Source of the DNA: Paenibacillus_E sp040812395
Lineage (GTDB): Bacteria; Bacillota; Bacilli; Paenibacillales; NBRC-103111
Assembly: GCF_040812395.1 (NCBI RefSeq)
Contig: NZ_JBFNXH010000017.1
Span: 62,001-126,000, forward strand
DNA length: 64,000 nucleotides
Direction: 5' to 3'
Below are positions 17,542 through 25,286 of the stretch, piece after piece. The position numbers were made by a program, and so were the translations under genes. Under the pieces are notes generated by a model. That model worked only from the letters and a program-made list of their open reading frames with translations. It did not search any database and had not been told where the DNA came from. Within the stretch, counting starts at the first letter, position 1. Each line of letters begins with the position of its first letter.

Positions 17542-18111
17542 ATGGCTTGGAGCAAATTGAAGCAAAATCTGGAGAGTTTTCTCTGTCCTGCGTTATATGG
17601 AAGGGTCGAATACCGTGCAACCAGCTACCGTTATTTATCTGATAAAGCAGGACTTTGTTATATTGCGGTAGATAAAAAGAACGTACTCAATTTTAGTGAT
17701 ACAACTAACTTAATCAGATGGTATCAGACGGAGCTGGATATTAAGAATGATTCAGATATCCAAATTCCTATCAACAAAGAAGAAATCGAAGCAGTCAGAA
17801 AAGATACCAAGGGGATTGTTCCGGAGGATCGTCTAAAAGTAATTGCAAGAAGTAGAAAAATATCAGAGTATGCAAAGGAGCTTTTGGCGGCACAGTCATC
17901 ATTAAGTAAATCAAATTTTATCGTTGTAGCTAATAAGTTTTTATCCATTTCTATAGAGGAAAGCATAGAGAGCAATGATATCTTATTAAATATTCTAGCT
18001 TTGGTGGACAGACGAGTTGGAAAAAAGCGAATATTAAACATGAGCGAGAAGATGAAGTTAAAGCATCCAATTGTGCAGTATTTTTATGAACTGCGGCTTA
18101 GTACGTTATGA
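17542..18111 (+). CDS. Uncharacterised protein, SF0329-like
   Basis: 189 residues, ATG with AAGGAGG 7 bases upstream. Begins MAWSKLKQNLESFLCPALYG and has a compact N-terminal part with GRVEYRATSYRY followed by a helical C-terminus. This opening recalls a small conserved family of unknown function (SF0329-type), recognised from memory only. No signal peptide, membrane span or catalytic motif is visible. It is 25 bases downstream of the LRR gene and could share its transcript. Confidence 0.7.
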   Translation: MAWSKLKQNLESFLCPALYGRVEYRATSYRYLSDKAGLCYIAVDKKNVLNFSDTTNLIRWYQTELDIKNDSDIQIPINKEEIEAVRKDTKGIVPEDRLKVIARSRKISEYAKELLAAQSSLSKSNFIVVANKFLSISIEESIESNDILLNILALVDRRVGKKRILNMSEKMKLKHPIVQYFYELRLSTL

Positions 18112-18121
18112 AAATAAATAA

Positions 18122-18818
18122 CTCATTCACCTCAAAGTACAGAAAAAGAAACAGCGCCGCGCACAATTAAAAGGCAATGTGATAGGAGACCGGCAGAAAT
18201 ACTCCAGCAAATATGCACTTAGTAGCAAAGTATTCTGCGGATGCTGTGGAGCCAACTTTAAACGCCGAACCTGGAACAGTAACAATACGTCCAAAAAAGT
18301 CGTATGGCAATGTCGGTCGTATGTAGATGAGGGACGAGAAGCTTGCAATGCCAATGCGCTGGATGAACGGAAACTGTAGGATGCATTTGTTAGAGTATTC
18401 AATCGGATGTATGAGAATAAGGGTAGATTTATCCGAACGCTCAAAGCCAACATTGAAACGATACTGTCGAAGTGATCAGAAAGTGAATCACTTGGGCAAA
18501 TCGAGTAAAGTATAGAACAGTTGAAAGCTGATCTTAAGGCGTTGGTTGCCTTGAAGCTTAGAAATCAGATTGAAGAGGCCGTATACAACGAAGAAAACGA
18601 ACAAGAAAGAAGGAGTAGAGAATGACAGGGATCAGAAATCTCAGATCCAAGTTAGAGTTAGCGAAATCATTCAGATCATAAATGAACGACAAGATATATT
18701 GGAACAATTTGAAGACGACCTCTTTAACGCGCTGGTTGAGAAGATCACCATTCTCTCGCCAACGCGTTATTTATTTACCCTGAAAATTGGACTGGAGATG
18801 GAGGAAATCATTGAGTAA
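18122..18818 (+). pseudogene. Broken large serine recombinase, C-terminal part
   Basis: Reading frame 2 gives HLKVQKKKQRRAQLKGNVIG, then a zinc-ribbon VFCGCCGANFKRRTW...WQCR...C, then a long coiled coil, the order found in the C-terminal half of large serine recombinases. The frame is interrupted by TAG (18377), TGA (~18473), TAA (~18509) and later a TGA, and a frameshift near 18620 is needed to reach the normal C-terminus (VSEIIQIINERQDILEQFED...LVEKITIL). The catalytic N-terminal domain is absent. It marks a past integration event. Confidence 0.88.
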
Positions 18819-18885
18819 CCGGCTGTCTCAAGAAACTGATAAAGCGATAAATGGCATGGGGCGGTTCCATACTGTTCGCTCGTTA

Positions 18886-19247
18886 TCATTCCAAACGGTT
18901 CGTTTTCAAATAAAGATTAATTTCCTGTATCATCCTCATGCCATCCTTAACCCCTCTCAAATAAAGCCAATCCTTCTCAGCCGATTGCTGATATTGGACA
19001 GCATCCTCCCATTCCAGCAAGTTCACTAAAGCAGATTCATCCATCTGGCCTTTCAAATCCGATAGCAATTTTGATGATTTCTCAATGAACGGAATAATGT
19101 GTTCTTGCTGCTCCCGATGAGAGACAAGTCATCAAACCTCTTACGTAAGCCTTTTAAAATCCATTCAGGAAAATCCTCCATATAGTCACAGCATCCTTCC
19201 CATTGTTCGAGTGTGTGTATGTTAACTCTGATGGGAGGAGATGGCAA
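18886..19247 (-). pseudogene. Small unknown gene with one frameshift
   Basis: Two overlapping minus-strand frames read as one protein if a single frameshift is placed near 19120: the upstream part IRVNIHTLEQWEGCCDYMED leads to KRFDDLSL, and the other frame continues HREQQEHIIPFIEKSSKLLS and ends YLKTNRLE. No known domain. It could be a sequencing error instead of a true pseudogene. The 19248-19335 gap is empty. Confidence 0.55.
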
Positions 19248-19335
19248 GTTGTTATTTAGTTGATATTCTACTTTTAGAATAAAGAAGTATTCTGTAAAAT
19301 TTAGACCGAGCCAAATTACTCATTTACAAATTGCA

Positions 19336-20388
19336 TTAGTTTATATCCTCTTTCCATGCTCCAATATCATTAATTATTTTAAACCCGTTACATTTTACTG
19401 TAGGAAGTTCAACAGGTACATAACCGACCATTTTAATATTAAAATCGAATATATTTTGATTATCAGAATAAAACTCCTCAAGACAGCTGATCACATTTGA
19501 AATCTTAACTTGAAAGAATGCTTTACAATGTTCCCTATCTTCGCTCCACTGTAAATGGGCTGTCTCATTGATAAAAGAATTTTCCTCCATATATTGCTTT
19601 GTGCAGGATATTCGGATTTCCATTAAAGGTTCGCATAGGCGCCAATTCGCTCGTTTCATAGCATCCTGTAGTGTGTTCATCGCTGACAAGATGAAGTAAT
19701 AATCACGGTAATAACATACCTGACATTTGGCATCCAAAACATGAACTTCTGTATCCACTACCGGATATCCCCATCTGAATCCATTAATCAATAACAACTT
19801 TGAATATAAACTTAAGGATTGGATAAATAATTGGTTACCAAGCACCTTTCCTTCTTCATCTTCTTTACGATTACAAGCACAGTAATGAATAATATCTTTC
19901 TTTGGGAGCCTATTCTCATATTGATAACCTTTTCCAAAATCAAGATCCGTCATATAAATCTCGATTAAAGAAAAGATGTCGTTTACGCTGGTAACTCTCG
20001 TATGCTTCCCGTGGAAGTTCCTGTTGAGATCATCGGCATACTCTCTGTACAAAATAAAGGAAGGACTTATGCTTGATTCGATTCCATGCCCTTTCATAAA
20101 ATCTCGGATACTCATGAGATGTAGGTAATCATTCCCGATAAAGATGACCTCGTTGTATTTAGTATTGATGGCACTTATCGAGGTAAAATGAACAGCAATA
20201 CACACCTCAGGATCGTGATGAATTAATCTTTCAATACTCTCGATCATTTGATTTTGTAATTCGAGGGTCTGAGGAAAAGGTACAGTTAATCCCATGTACT
20301 TGTTTTGTACTGGGGGAAGATGTTTTTCTCGATCGTCAAGATCTTTCAGCATTTCGTTAAATCTGGTAATTCTAGTATCTTCAGACAT
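19336..20388 (-). CDS. Uncharacterised 350-residue protein
   Basis: Start placed at ATG 20388 (MSEDTRITRFNEML) because GAAAGGATG lies at the right distance; the in-frame start at 20430 lacks a ribosome site. Mixed alpha/beta sequence without signal peptide or membrane span. Several cysteines cluster at CACNRKEDE and KCQVCYYRDYYF, possibly metal-binding. I do not recognise a family. No operon partner is evident: upstream lies a 500-base gap with a promoter for the opposite strand. Confidence 0.65.
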   Translation of the reverse strand: MSEDTRITRFNEMLKDLDDREKHLPPVQNKYMGLTVPFPQTLELQNQMIESIERLIHHDPEVCIAVHFTSISAINTKYNEVIFIGNDYLHLMSIRDFMKGHGIESSISPSFILYREYADDLNRNFHGKHTRVTSVNDIFSLIEIYMTDLDFGKGYQYENRLPKKDIIHYCACNRKEDEEGKVLGNQLFIQSLSLYSKLLLINGFRWGYPVVDTEVHVLDAKCQVCYYRDYYFILSAMNTLQDAMKRANWRLCEPLMEIRISCTKQYMEENSFINETAHLQWSEDREHCKAFFQVKISNVISCLEEFYSDNQNIFDFNIKMVGYVPVELPTVKCNGFKIINDIGAWKEDIN

Positions 20389-20762
20389 GGAGGCGCATCC
20401 TTTCGAATATCGGGTAATATGAGCTACCACGGCAGCACAGGGCCAATTCTGTTTCTATCAAGCAAATACGAGAAAATCATCCTGCTAACTCAATCGTTGT
20501 CAGAACCGTATCCAATTGCCGACATTATCGTCCTCCCATTTTCCCGTAAACAATGGCATTTTACCACTATTTTTCTACCCTAATATACTTTCCGCTAGTT
20601 GAGAAAACGGCATCCTCTGATGTAAGTATTGGGTTCATTATTGTGAATAGAATCTTAAAATACAAGCGAAATAGCATAAACAATTTGATTGCTATATGAA
20701 ATCATAGTTTTATAAATATGGGGCTTGGTTTAAAAACGGATTGCTATTTTTGTTGGTTATAA

Positions 20763-20777
20763 TGGTATAATATACCA
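20763..20777. promoter_or_regulatory. Palindromic -10 region (TGGTATA-A-TATACCA)
   Basis: A perfect 7+1+7 palindrome containing TATAAT (20766-20771), in the 20431-20844 gap. A candidate -35 TTGCTA lies 19 bases upstream. It may be a promoter overlaid by an operator for the small ORF and gene that follow. Nothing else is supportable in 20431-20844. Confidence 0.45.
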
Positions 20778-20844
20778 AATGGTATTCTTTGTGAAGTCAA
20801 GTATTTCTTTTGGGTGTGGAGTGTATTAGGTATTAAAGGGGAAG

Positions 20845-20961
20845 ATGAAAATGATTATAATTAAAGGATTGTATACAACTTCGGGTAGCATTTTCATCTG
20901 TAGTTTTTTGTTGTTTCGATTGTTTAGTCTATGGACAAAACATATTGGAAAAGGGATTTAA
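20845..20961 (+). CDS. Small hydrophobic peptide (38 aa)
   Basis: ATG 20845 follows AAAGGGGAAG. The peptide MKMIIIKGLYTTSGS continues into one predicted membrane segment (IFICSFLLFRLF) and ends KHIGKGI. It overlaps the next gene by 31 bases in another frame, so it may couple translation of that gene, which lacks its own good ribosome site. A small membrane toxin is another possibility. Coding status is uncertain. Confidence 0.4.
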   Translation: MKMIIIKGLYTTSGSIFICSFLLFRLFSLWTKHIGKGI

Positions 20962-21365
20962 CTATTGCTATTATTCAAGCATTAGCTATTACCATCCTTT
21001 TGTTCTATCTAGGTCAAAGTAACAACACAGTCAAACATTTAGACATTATTAATGCTTTAGCTACAAATACAAAGGAACTAAACAATGAGCCTGGTATTAT
21101 ACTCAATGGTACAGCAGGTGATTATAATAAAAAATTAATTAGTATTGGAATAGGCATAGACCATACTAAAATAAACGAAGTTCAACTGAAACAAGTAATA
21201 GAAAAATATTTAAATGATTCAGCCGCTATGACAAATGAGCATGATTGGAAGAAGCTGTTTTTACCTTATAATCTAAAAATCGAAGAAATTGGGGATAGCA
21301 ATAATGGCAAGATATTAGCTGAAAAGCAAGTAGGCAAAACAGAGCTTGTTTGGAAAGAAGATTAA
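20931..21365 (+). CDS. Membrane-anchored unknown protein (144 aa)
   Basis: A single N-terminal membrane segment (IAIIQALAITILLFYLG) is followed by an extracytoplasmic domain of ~110 residues. There is no cysteine lipobox. No family recognised. First member of a run of small, AT-rich, same-strand genes reaching 25 kb. Confidence 0.6.
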   Translation: MDKTYWKRDLTIAIIQALAITILLFYLGQSNNTVKHLDIINALATNTKELNNEPGIILNGTAGDYNKKLISIGIGIDHTKINEVQLKQVIEKYLNDSAAMTNEHDWKKLFLPYNLKIEEIGDSNNGKILAEKQVGKTELVWKED

Positions 21366-21413
21366 ATATAAGATCTATATACTTGAAATATCGGGAGATA
21401 GCTAATTAAATGA

Positions 21414-21716
21414 ATGATTTTATCAGGAGGAATCCTTATCAATATAGAATACTTTGCTAAAGTTTTTAATGAAACAGCATGGAGGAAATTTGTAGTTTTG
21501 AGTAAAAAAAGTAGGAATGTGAATCTTAACAATCTGGATGGTATTGATGTTCCAGAAGATATTAAGGAAGTTTTATACTTCCAAGAAAGGGAATACGCTA
21601 AAGCTTGGCTATATAAAAACGTACCAATTTTAGATAACAATAAACCAATAGAATTAGTCAAAAACGAAATAGGTTTAAAAGCAGTAAAAGAAGCGCTACT
21701 AAGAATGCCAGATTAA
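21414..21716 (+). CDS. ParS/MbcA (DUF2384)-like antitoxin-type protein
   Basis: 100 residues. The C-terminal half KAWLYKNVPILDNNKPIELV...EIGLKAVKEALLRM follows the WL...P...N..P.EL....G...V...L pattern of Xre/MbcA/ParS toxin-binding domains. No RES-type or other toxin is adjacent, and no helix-turn-helix is evident, so it is an orphan. The AGGAGG at ~21426 lies inside this reading, suggesting that translation may start later, at a non-ATG codon near 21438. Confidence 0.6.
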   Translation: MILSGGILINIEYFAKVFNETAWRKFVVLSKKSRNVNLNNLDGIDVPEDIKEVLYFQEREYAKAWLYKNVPILDNNKPIELVKNEIGLKAVKEALLRMPD

Positions 21717-21767
21717 ATTTCGTATATACAACTTACTCGAATTAAGAAGAAACTAGGTTTACATTGG

Positions 21768-22148
21768 TTGTATACAAATAATGTTTTGCAAAGTGCAATA
21801 CGTCTTAGCCGCCAAAATAAGCGTCAGAAGAGTTGGTTCGTTTTACGCTATGAATTTATTCCAATGGGGGTAAAGGATTATGCAGCTTTATGCAAAGAAT
21901 ATTGGGATTATGAAACGCAAAAAAGTGAATATACGTATGCCACACATTGGTTAATCACCTTATGTTTTTATGACCACAATATCCCACGGATTCTGATAAC
22001 ACCTACAGCAAGTGACGGGAGTAGCCCAAGTGTTGCACCTGTTGGGATGACTGTGTATGATAGGGGAAATCTGCCGCCATTAGATACTGTTTTGAAAACT
22101 TTTAAACAGGATGTGGAAACAATGAATAACGATGAATGCTGGAAATGA
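21768..22148 (+). CDS. Uncharacterised protein (126 aa)
   Basis: TTG start at 21768; no strong Shine-Dalgarno. Soluble sequence with aromatic-rich middle (YWDYETQKSEYTYATHWL). It could be an N-terminally truncated remnant since the start is poor. No family recognised; it sits among other small unknown genes. Confidence 0.5.
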   Translation: MYTNNVLQSAIRLSRQNKRQKSWFVLRYEFIPMGVKDYAALCKEYWDYETQKSEYTYATHWLITLCFYDHNIPRILITPTASDGSSPSVAPVGMTVYDRGNLPPLDTVLKTFKQDVETMNNDECWK

Positions 22149-22194
22149 ATTCAATAAAACATGGGAATTTATATAAGGTGGAAAGTGAAAAATC

Positions 22195-22638
22195 ATGAAT
22201 CAATCAAGGTTTAGAGACAAAGGTGAAACTCTGTATGATTTTCTTTTAAAAAAGGACATTTTGATGGAGTGTCCATACTGTTTTAGGTGTGCAAAAGGAG
22301 TCAGAATATCTGAAGAAAGGTATCAGTACAAATTAATTTGCACTCAATGTGGACTTATCACGAATCCAAATATCGTTTCATGGGGCAAAGGTTCTTTCAG
22401 GGGCTTGAAACTTTGGTTAAGAACTAATTGTTGTGGAAATGTTCTTTGGGCATACAATAAAGAACATTTGTCCTTTTTGGATGGCTACATTAATTCATCG
22501 TTGAGAGAACAAATGCCAAACAAAAATCAGAGTTTGGCGAGTAGACTTCCTGATTGGATAAAAAGTTCAAAGAATCGTTTAGAGCTTTCAAAAGGTATAG
22601 CAAAGTTAGAGAATAAGCTTAAACAATGCGAAACATAG
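22195..22638 (+). CDS. Uncharacterised zinc-ribbon-like protein (147 aa)
   Basis: ATG with AAGGTGGAAAG upstream. Two CxxC pairs (ECPYCFRC at ~25 and ICTQCG at ~48) form a probable zinc ribbon; a later CC pair follows. Overlaps the next gene by 13 bases, implying co-translation. Function unknown. Confidence 0.65.
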   Translation: MNQSRFRDKGETLYDFLLKKDILMECPYCFRCAKGVRISEERYQYKLICTQCGLITNPNIVSWGKGSFRGLKLWLRTNCCGNVLWAYNKEHLSFLDGYINSSLREQMPNKNQSLASRLPDWIKSSKNRLELSKGIAKLENKLKQCET

Positions 22639-22952
22639 TGAGATTGAAAAGGAAAATGGAAGATAGAAGATCAGCGAAAGCCAAAATCGAATGGTATAAA
22701 GACCCAAGTCGCTATCCGTTAAATGTGTGGCTACGAGACATTATTGTAAATTACGGTGAGCTTAAGGATAGGACATTTACTGGACAATCTTGGACTTTTT
22801 TGGTAAGAGTTACAAGCCTTGTTGAAGATTCGTGGAGTATATACGCTGACGTTGCATTTATTGTTGATGAAGCTCCTTGGCATTTGCTTGTAAAGGGATA
22901 TAGTTTCAATTTATGGGCAGGAAGGGAAATTGCAACGGTTAGTATAGAATAA
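22626..22952 (+). CDS. Uncharacterised protein, immunity-like size and context (108 aa)
   Basis: Overlaps the zinc-ribbon gene by 13 bases. Soluble beta-rich sequence (YPLNVWLRDIIVNYGELKD, WTFLVRVTSLVEDSWSIYADVAF-type strands). Small coupled cytoplasmic proteins like this often occur in immunity-gene arrays, but no toxin is present in the window. No family recognised. Confidence 0.6.
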   Translation: MRNIVRLKRKMEDRRSAKAKIEWYKDPSRYPLNVWLRDIIVNYGELKDRTFTGQSWTFLVRVTSLVEDSWSIYADVAFIVDEAPWHLLVKGYSFNLWAGREIATVSIE

Positions 22953-22969
22953 CGGAGGAAAAGTTATTT

Positions 22970-23416
22970 ATGTCAGATGTGATATTAAAGCTAATTCCTA
23001 AAGACCCTGAATTTGTTCCAAATGAAACGAAATTAGGGAAAGCAAAGGATTGGATAAATCTCAACGTAAGTAATGAAAAAACAGAGTACATTGAGACTGA
23101 TGAAGTACGTTTTATAGACCAAGGTGAAAATTTCGAAGGTGTCAGTTGCCCATTGTGCTTCAGTAAAATTGAAATTGATTGGTGGAGTGCAGCTATGGAT
23201 AATGCTTCTGAATCCTCATTTCACAATCTAAGTATGGTTACAGATTGTTGTAATAAAGCTACATCTTTAAATGATTTGAACTATAAGTGGAACGCAGGAT
23301 TTTCACGCTTTTCAATTGAAATCATAAATCCCAAGGACGATTTAACTTTAGAACATATCGAATGTTTAGGGCAATTGCTGGGATGCCAAATTAAAAAAGT
23401 GGTTGCGTATTATTAA
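22970..23416 (+). CDS. Uncharacterised Cys-containing protein (148 aa)
   Basis: ATG with GGAGGAAAAG upstream, 17 bases after the previous gene. Contains CPLCFSKIEIDWWSAAMD and a later CC pair, probably one zinc site. I recall similar small proteins in Firmicute immunity clusters, but no function is established from sequence. Likely the third gene of one operon with the two preceding genes. Confidence 0.65.
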   Translation: MSDVILKLIPKDPEFVPNETKLGKAKDWINLNVSNEKTEYIETDEVRFIDQGENFEGVSCPLCFSKIEIDWWSAAMDNASESSFHNLSMVTDCCNKATSLNDLNYKWNAGFSRFSIEIINPKDDLTLEHIECLGQLLGCQIKKVVAYY

Positions 23417-23490
23417 ATAAAACATAATTTGATTTAGAACTGTTAATTCCAATAAATCATGTTTTGAACATTCATTTAGGTGGGCTGAGA

Positions 23491-23916
23491 ATGGGTATAA
23501 TGAAGAGAATCAGTATTTTAGCGGTAGTGATTGGTATTGTAGTCGATATGCTAGGAACTATGATTACGTCGAGTATATTCACTGTAATTTATGTATTGAC
23601 CAATCATTTAGATATTTACAATATAAAGGCACTTTACAATAACAATTTGTATATTTCCTTATGTATGATTATTGGTGCTATATTTAGTGTTTTAGGTGGG
23701 TTTGTTGCAGCTCGAATTGCAAAACAATCCAAATTGATGCATTCATCAATTATTGGCTTGGCATGTGAGTTGCTGGGTATCTACACCATTCTTTTTGGGA
23801 AAAGTATTTTACCAACATGGTATCATGTAATAGGATTCATTATTACTATTCCACTCACCTTATATGGTGGATTTCTTGGCATAAAAGTTAAGAAGATGAA
23901 GAATATCGGAGCTTAA
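23491..23916 (+). CDS. Small integral membrane protein (141 aa)
   Basis: Start placed at ATG 23491 because TAGGTGGG ends 8 bases upstream; the reading from 23464 would put that site inside the gene. Four hydrophobic segments are visible (ISILAVVIGIVVDMLG, YISLCMIIGAIFSVLGGFV, IIGLACELLGIYTILFG, VIGFIITIPLTLYGGFLGI). Function unknown. Confidence 0.7.
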   Translation: MGIMKRISILAVVIGIVVDMLGTMITSSIFTVIYVLTNHLDIYNIKALYNNNLYISLCMIIGAIFSVLGGFVAARIAKQSKLMHSSIIGLACELLGIYTILFGKSILPTWYHVIGFIITIPLTLYGGFLGIKVKKMKNIGA

Positions 23917-23939
23917 GAAGAACAAGGGGAAGTGCTCAA

Positions 23940-24140
23940 TCATATAGATACCAAATGGATGGTTATCATGAAAGGTATCTTACGAAGAATGCTTAAGAGC
24001 TAGCTTATACAGGTATTGAATGTGAAACATGTCTTTTCTATTTTAGCAGTACTGGAATTACTGTCAGCGTCCCGAAAAGTATTTCAAATTTGTTGAATGC
24101 ACATGGAAAAATCACCACTGATTCTAAAGTAAAATTGTGA
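23940..24140 (+). pseudogene. C-terminal gene relic with one in-frame stop
   Basis: The frame reads YRYQMDGYHERYLTKNA, a TAA, then ELAYTGIECETCLFYFS...ISNLLNAHGKITTDSKVKL and stops at 24138-24140. Base usage looks coding on both sides of the stop, but no start or family is recognisable. It overlaps the start of the next gene. Confidence 0.35.
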
Positions 24141-24160
24141 ATGTGAGGGTCTACTTTTCA

Positions 24161-25036
24161 ATGATAAAAAATGTGCTTATCTTACCATTCATTTGTTTAC
24201 TTTTAAATTCTTGTTCATTGAACCATTCTACCTTAGATAATGGGATATCAAAGAGTTTTGAATTAAGCAGAGAAGGGTTCCGTACAAAATTGATAAAAAA
24301 TGAGCCAGCACCTCAAGAATATTCCATAGTTAGACCTCCAAAGGGGGGGTCGGAAATTAAATATAAATCAGGTGATTTAGAATTAAAAGCTTGGTTATCT
24401 GAATATCCTAATGACGGAAATCTACATCCTGCAGTTGTTTATGTTCATGGGGGATTTTCTTTTGGAGAAGAGGATTGGGAGGATGCAAAGAGGTTTCAAG
24501 ATGCTGGATATATTGTTTTAGCCCCAATGTTAAGGGGAGAGAACGGAAACCCAGGGAGTTTTGAATTATTTTTCGGCGAAGTTGATGACGTTATTTCTGC
24601 TGGGAATTTTCTGTCATCTTTAAAAGATGTTGATCCTAAGAGAATTTTTTTAACAGGTCATAGCTCGGGTGGAACGATATCAATGCTCGTTTCTATGTTA
24701 CCCTCTACATTTAGGGCAATCGCTGCCTATGGAGCTGCACCAGAGCAAGAACGGTTTTTAAAAAGTGGTTGGGATAAAGTTGCTCCTTTTGATGTGAAGG
24801 ACATAAATGAAGTGACAATTCGATCACCAGATAAATTTATTCAGAGTATCCAGAAGCCCCTGTTCGTTTACGTAGGTAAAAAAGATACAGATCACTTAAA
24901 AGAAAACTATAGCTTTGTTCAAACTGCAAAGAAAAATGGTAAGAATTGCGATTATATTTTAATAGAGGGTAATCATTTTACTTCGCTGGACAAATCAATT
25001 TTAGATAGCATAAGTAAATTTAATAATATGCAATAA
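24161..25036 (+). CDS. Lipoprotein alpha/beta hydrolase (dienelactone hydrolase / prolyl oligopeptidase type)
   Basis: Start at ATG 24161 gives a compact lipoprotein signal (MIKNVLILPFICLLLNSC); an upstream GTG at 24137 is also in frame. The lipobox LLNSC predicts attachment to the outer face of the membrane. The hydrolase core shows YVHGGFSFG (oxyanion region), GHSSGG (nucleophile serine) and EGNHF (catalytic histidine) with an acidic residue in YVGKKDTD. Probably an esterase or peptidase; substrate unknown. An imperfect hairpin with a T-run (~25174-25224) follows; the rest of 25037-25286 has only a weak trace of the recurrent motif. Confidence 0.85.
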   Translation: MIKNVLILPFICLLLNSCSLNHSTLDNGISKSFELSREGFRTKLIKNEPAPQEYSIVRPPKGGSEIKYKSGDLELKAWLSEYPNDGNLHPAVVYVHGGFSFGEEDWEDAKRFQDAGYIVLAPMLRGENGNPGSFELFFGEVDDVISAGNFLSSLKDVDPKRIFLTGHSSGGTISMLVSMLPSTFRAIAAYGAAPEQERFLKSGWDKVAPFDVKDINEVTIRSPDKFIQSIQKPLFVYVGKKDTDHLKENYSFVQTAKKNGKNCDYILIEGNHFTSLDKSILDSISKFNNMQ

Positions 25037-25173
25037 TTTTTTTAATTTGGGTAATTTTATATAAATCACAAGAATCAATATATCCCTTTCACCGTCTCGA
25101 TACATGTGGAGTGTGTCGTATCATTACATAGGATTATCAATTAAAAGGGGCGCCTGAGCCTTAGTTGTCACAT

Positions 25174-25224
25174 GCAACAATAGCCCTCTGCCGCTTTTCA
25201 GCGATGGAGGACTGTTGCTTTTTA
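25174..25224 (+). terminator. Probable terminator after the lipoprotein hydrolase
   Basis: Imperfect stem GCAACA...CCTC (25174-25188) / GAGG...TGTTGC (25207-25218), followed by TTTTTA. Bulges reduce certainty. Confidence 0.5.
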
Positions 25225-25286
25225 CTTAATCGTTAAGAAGATGAGTTAATTGCTTTCTTACAAATACCAGCTCGAATAAAATAGAA

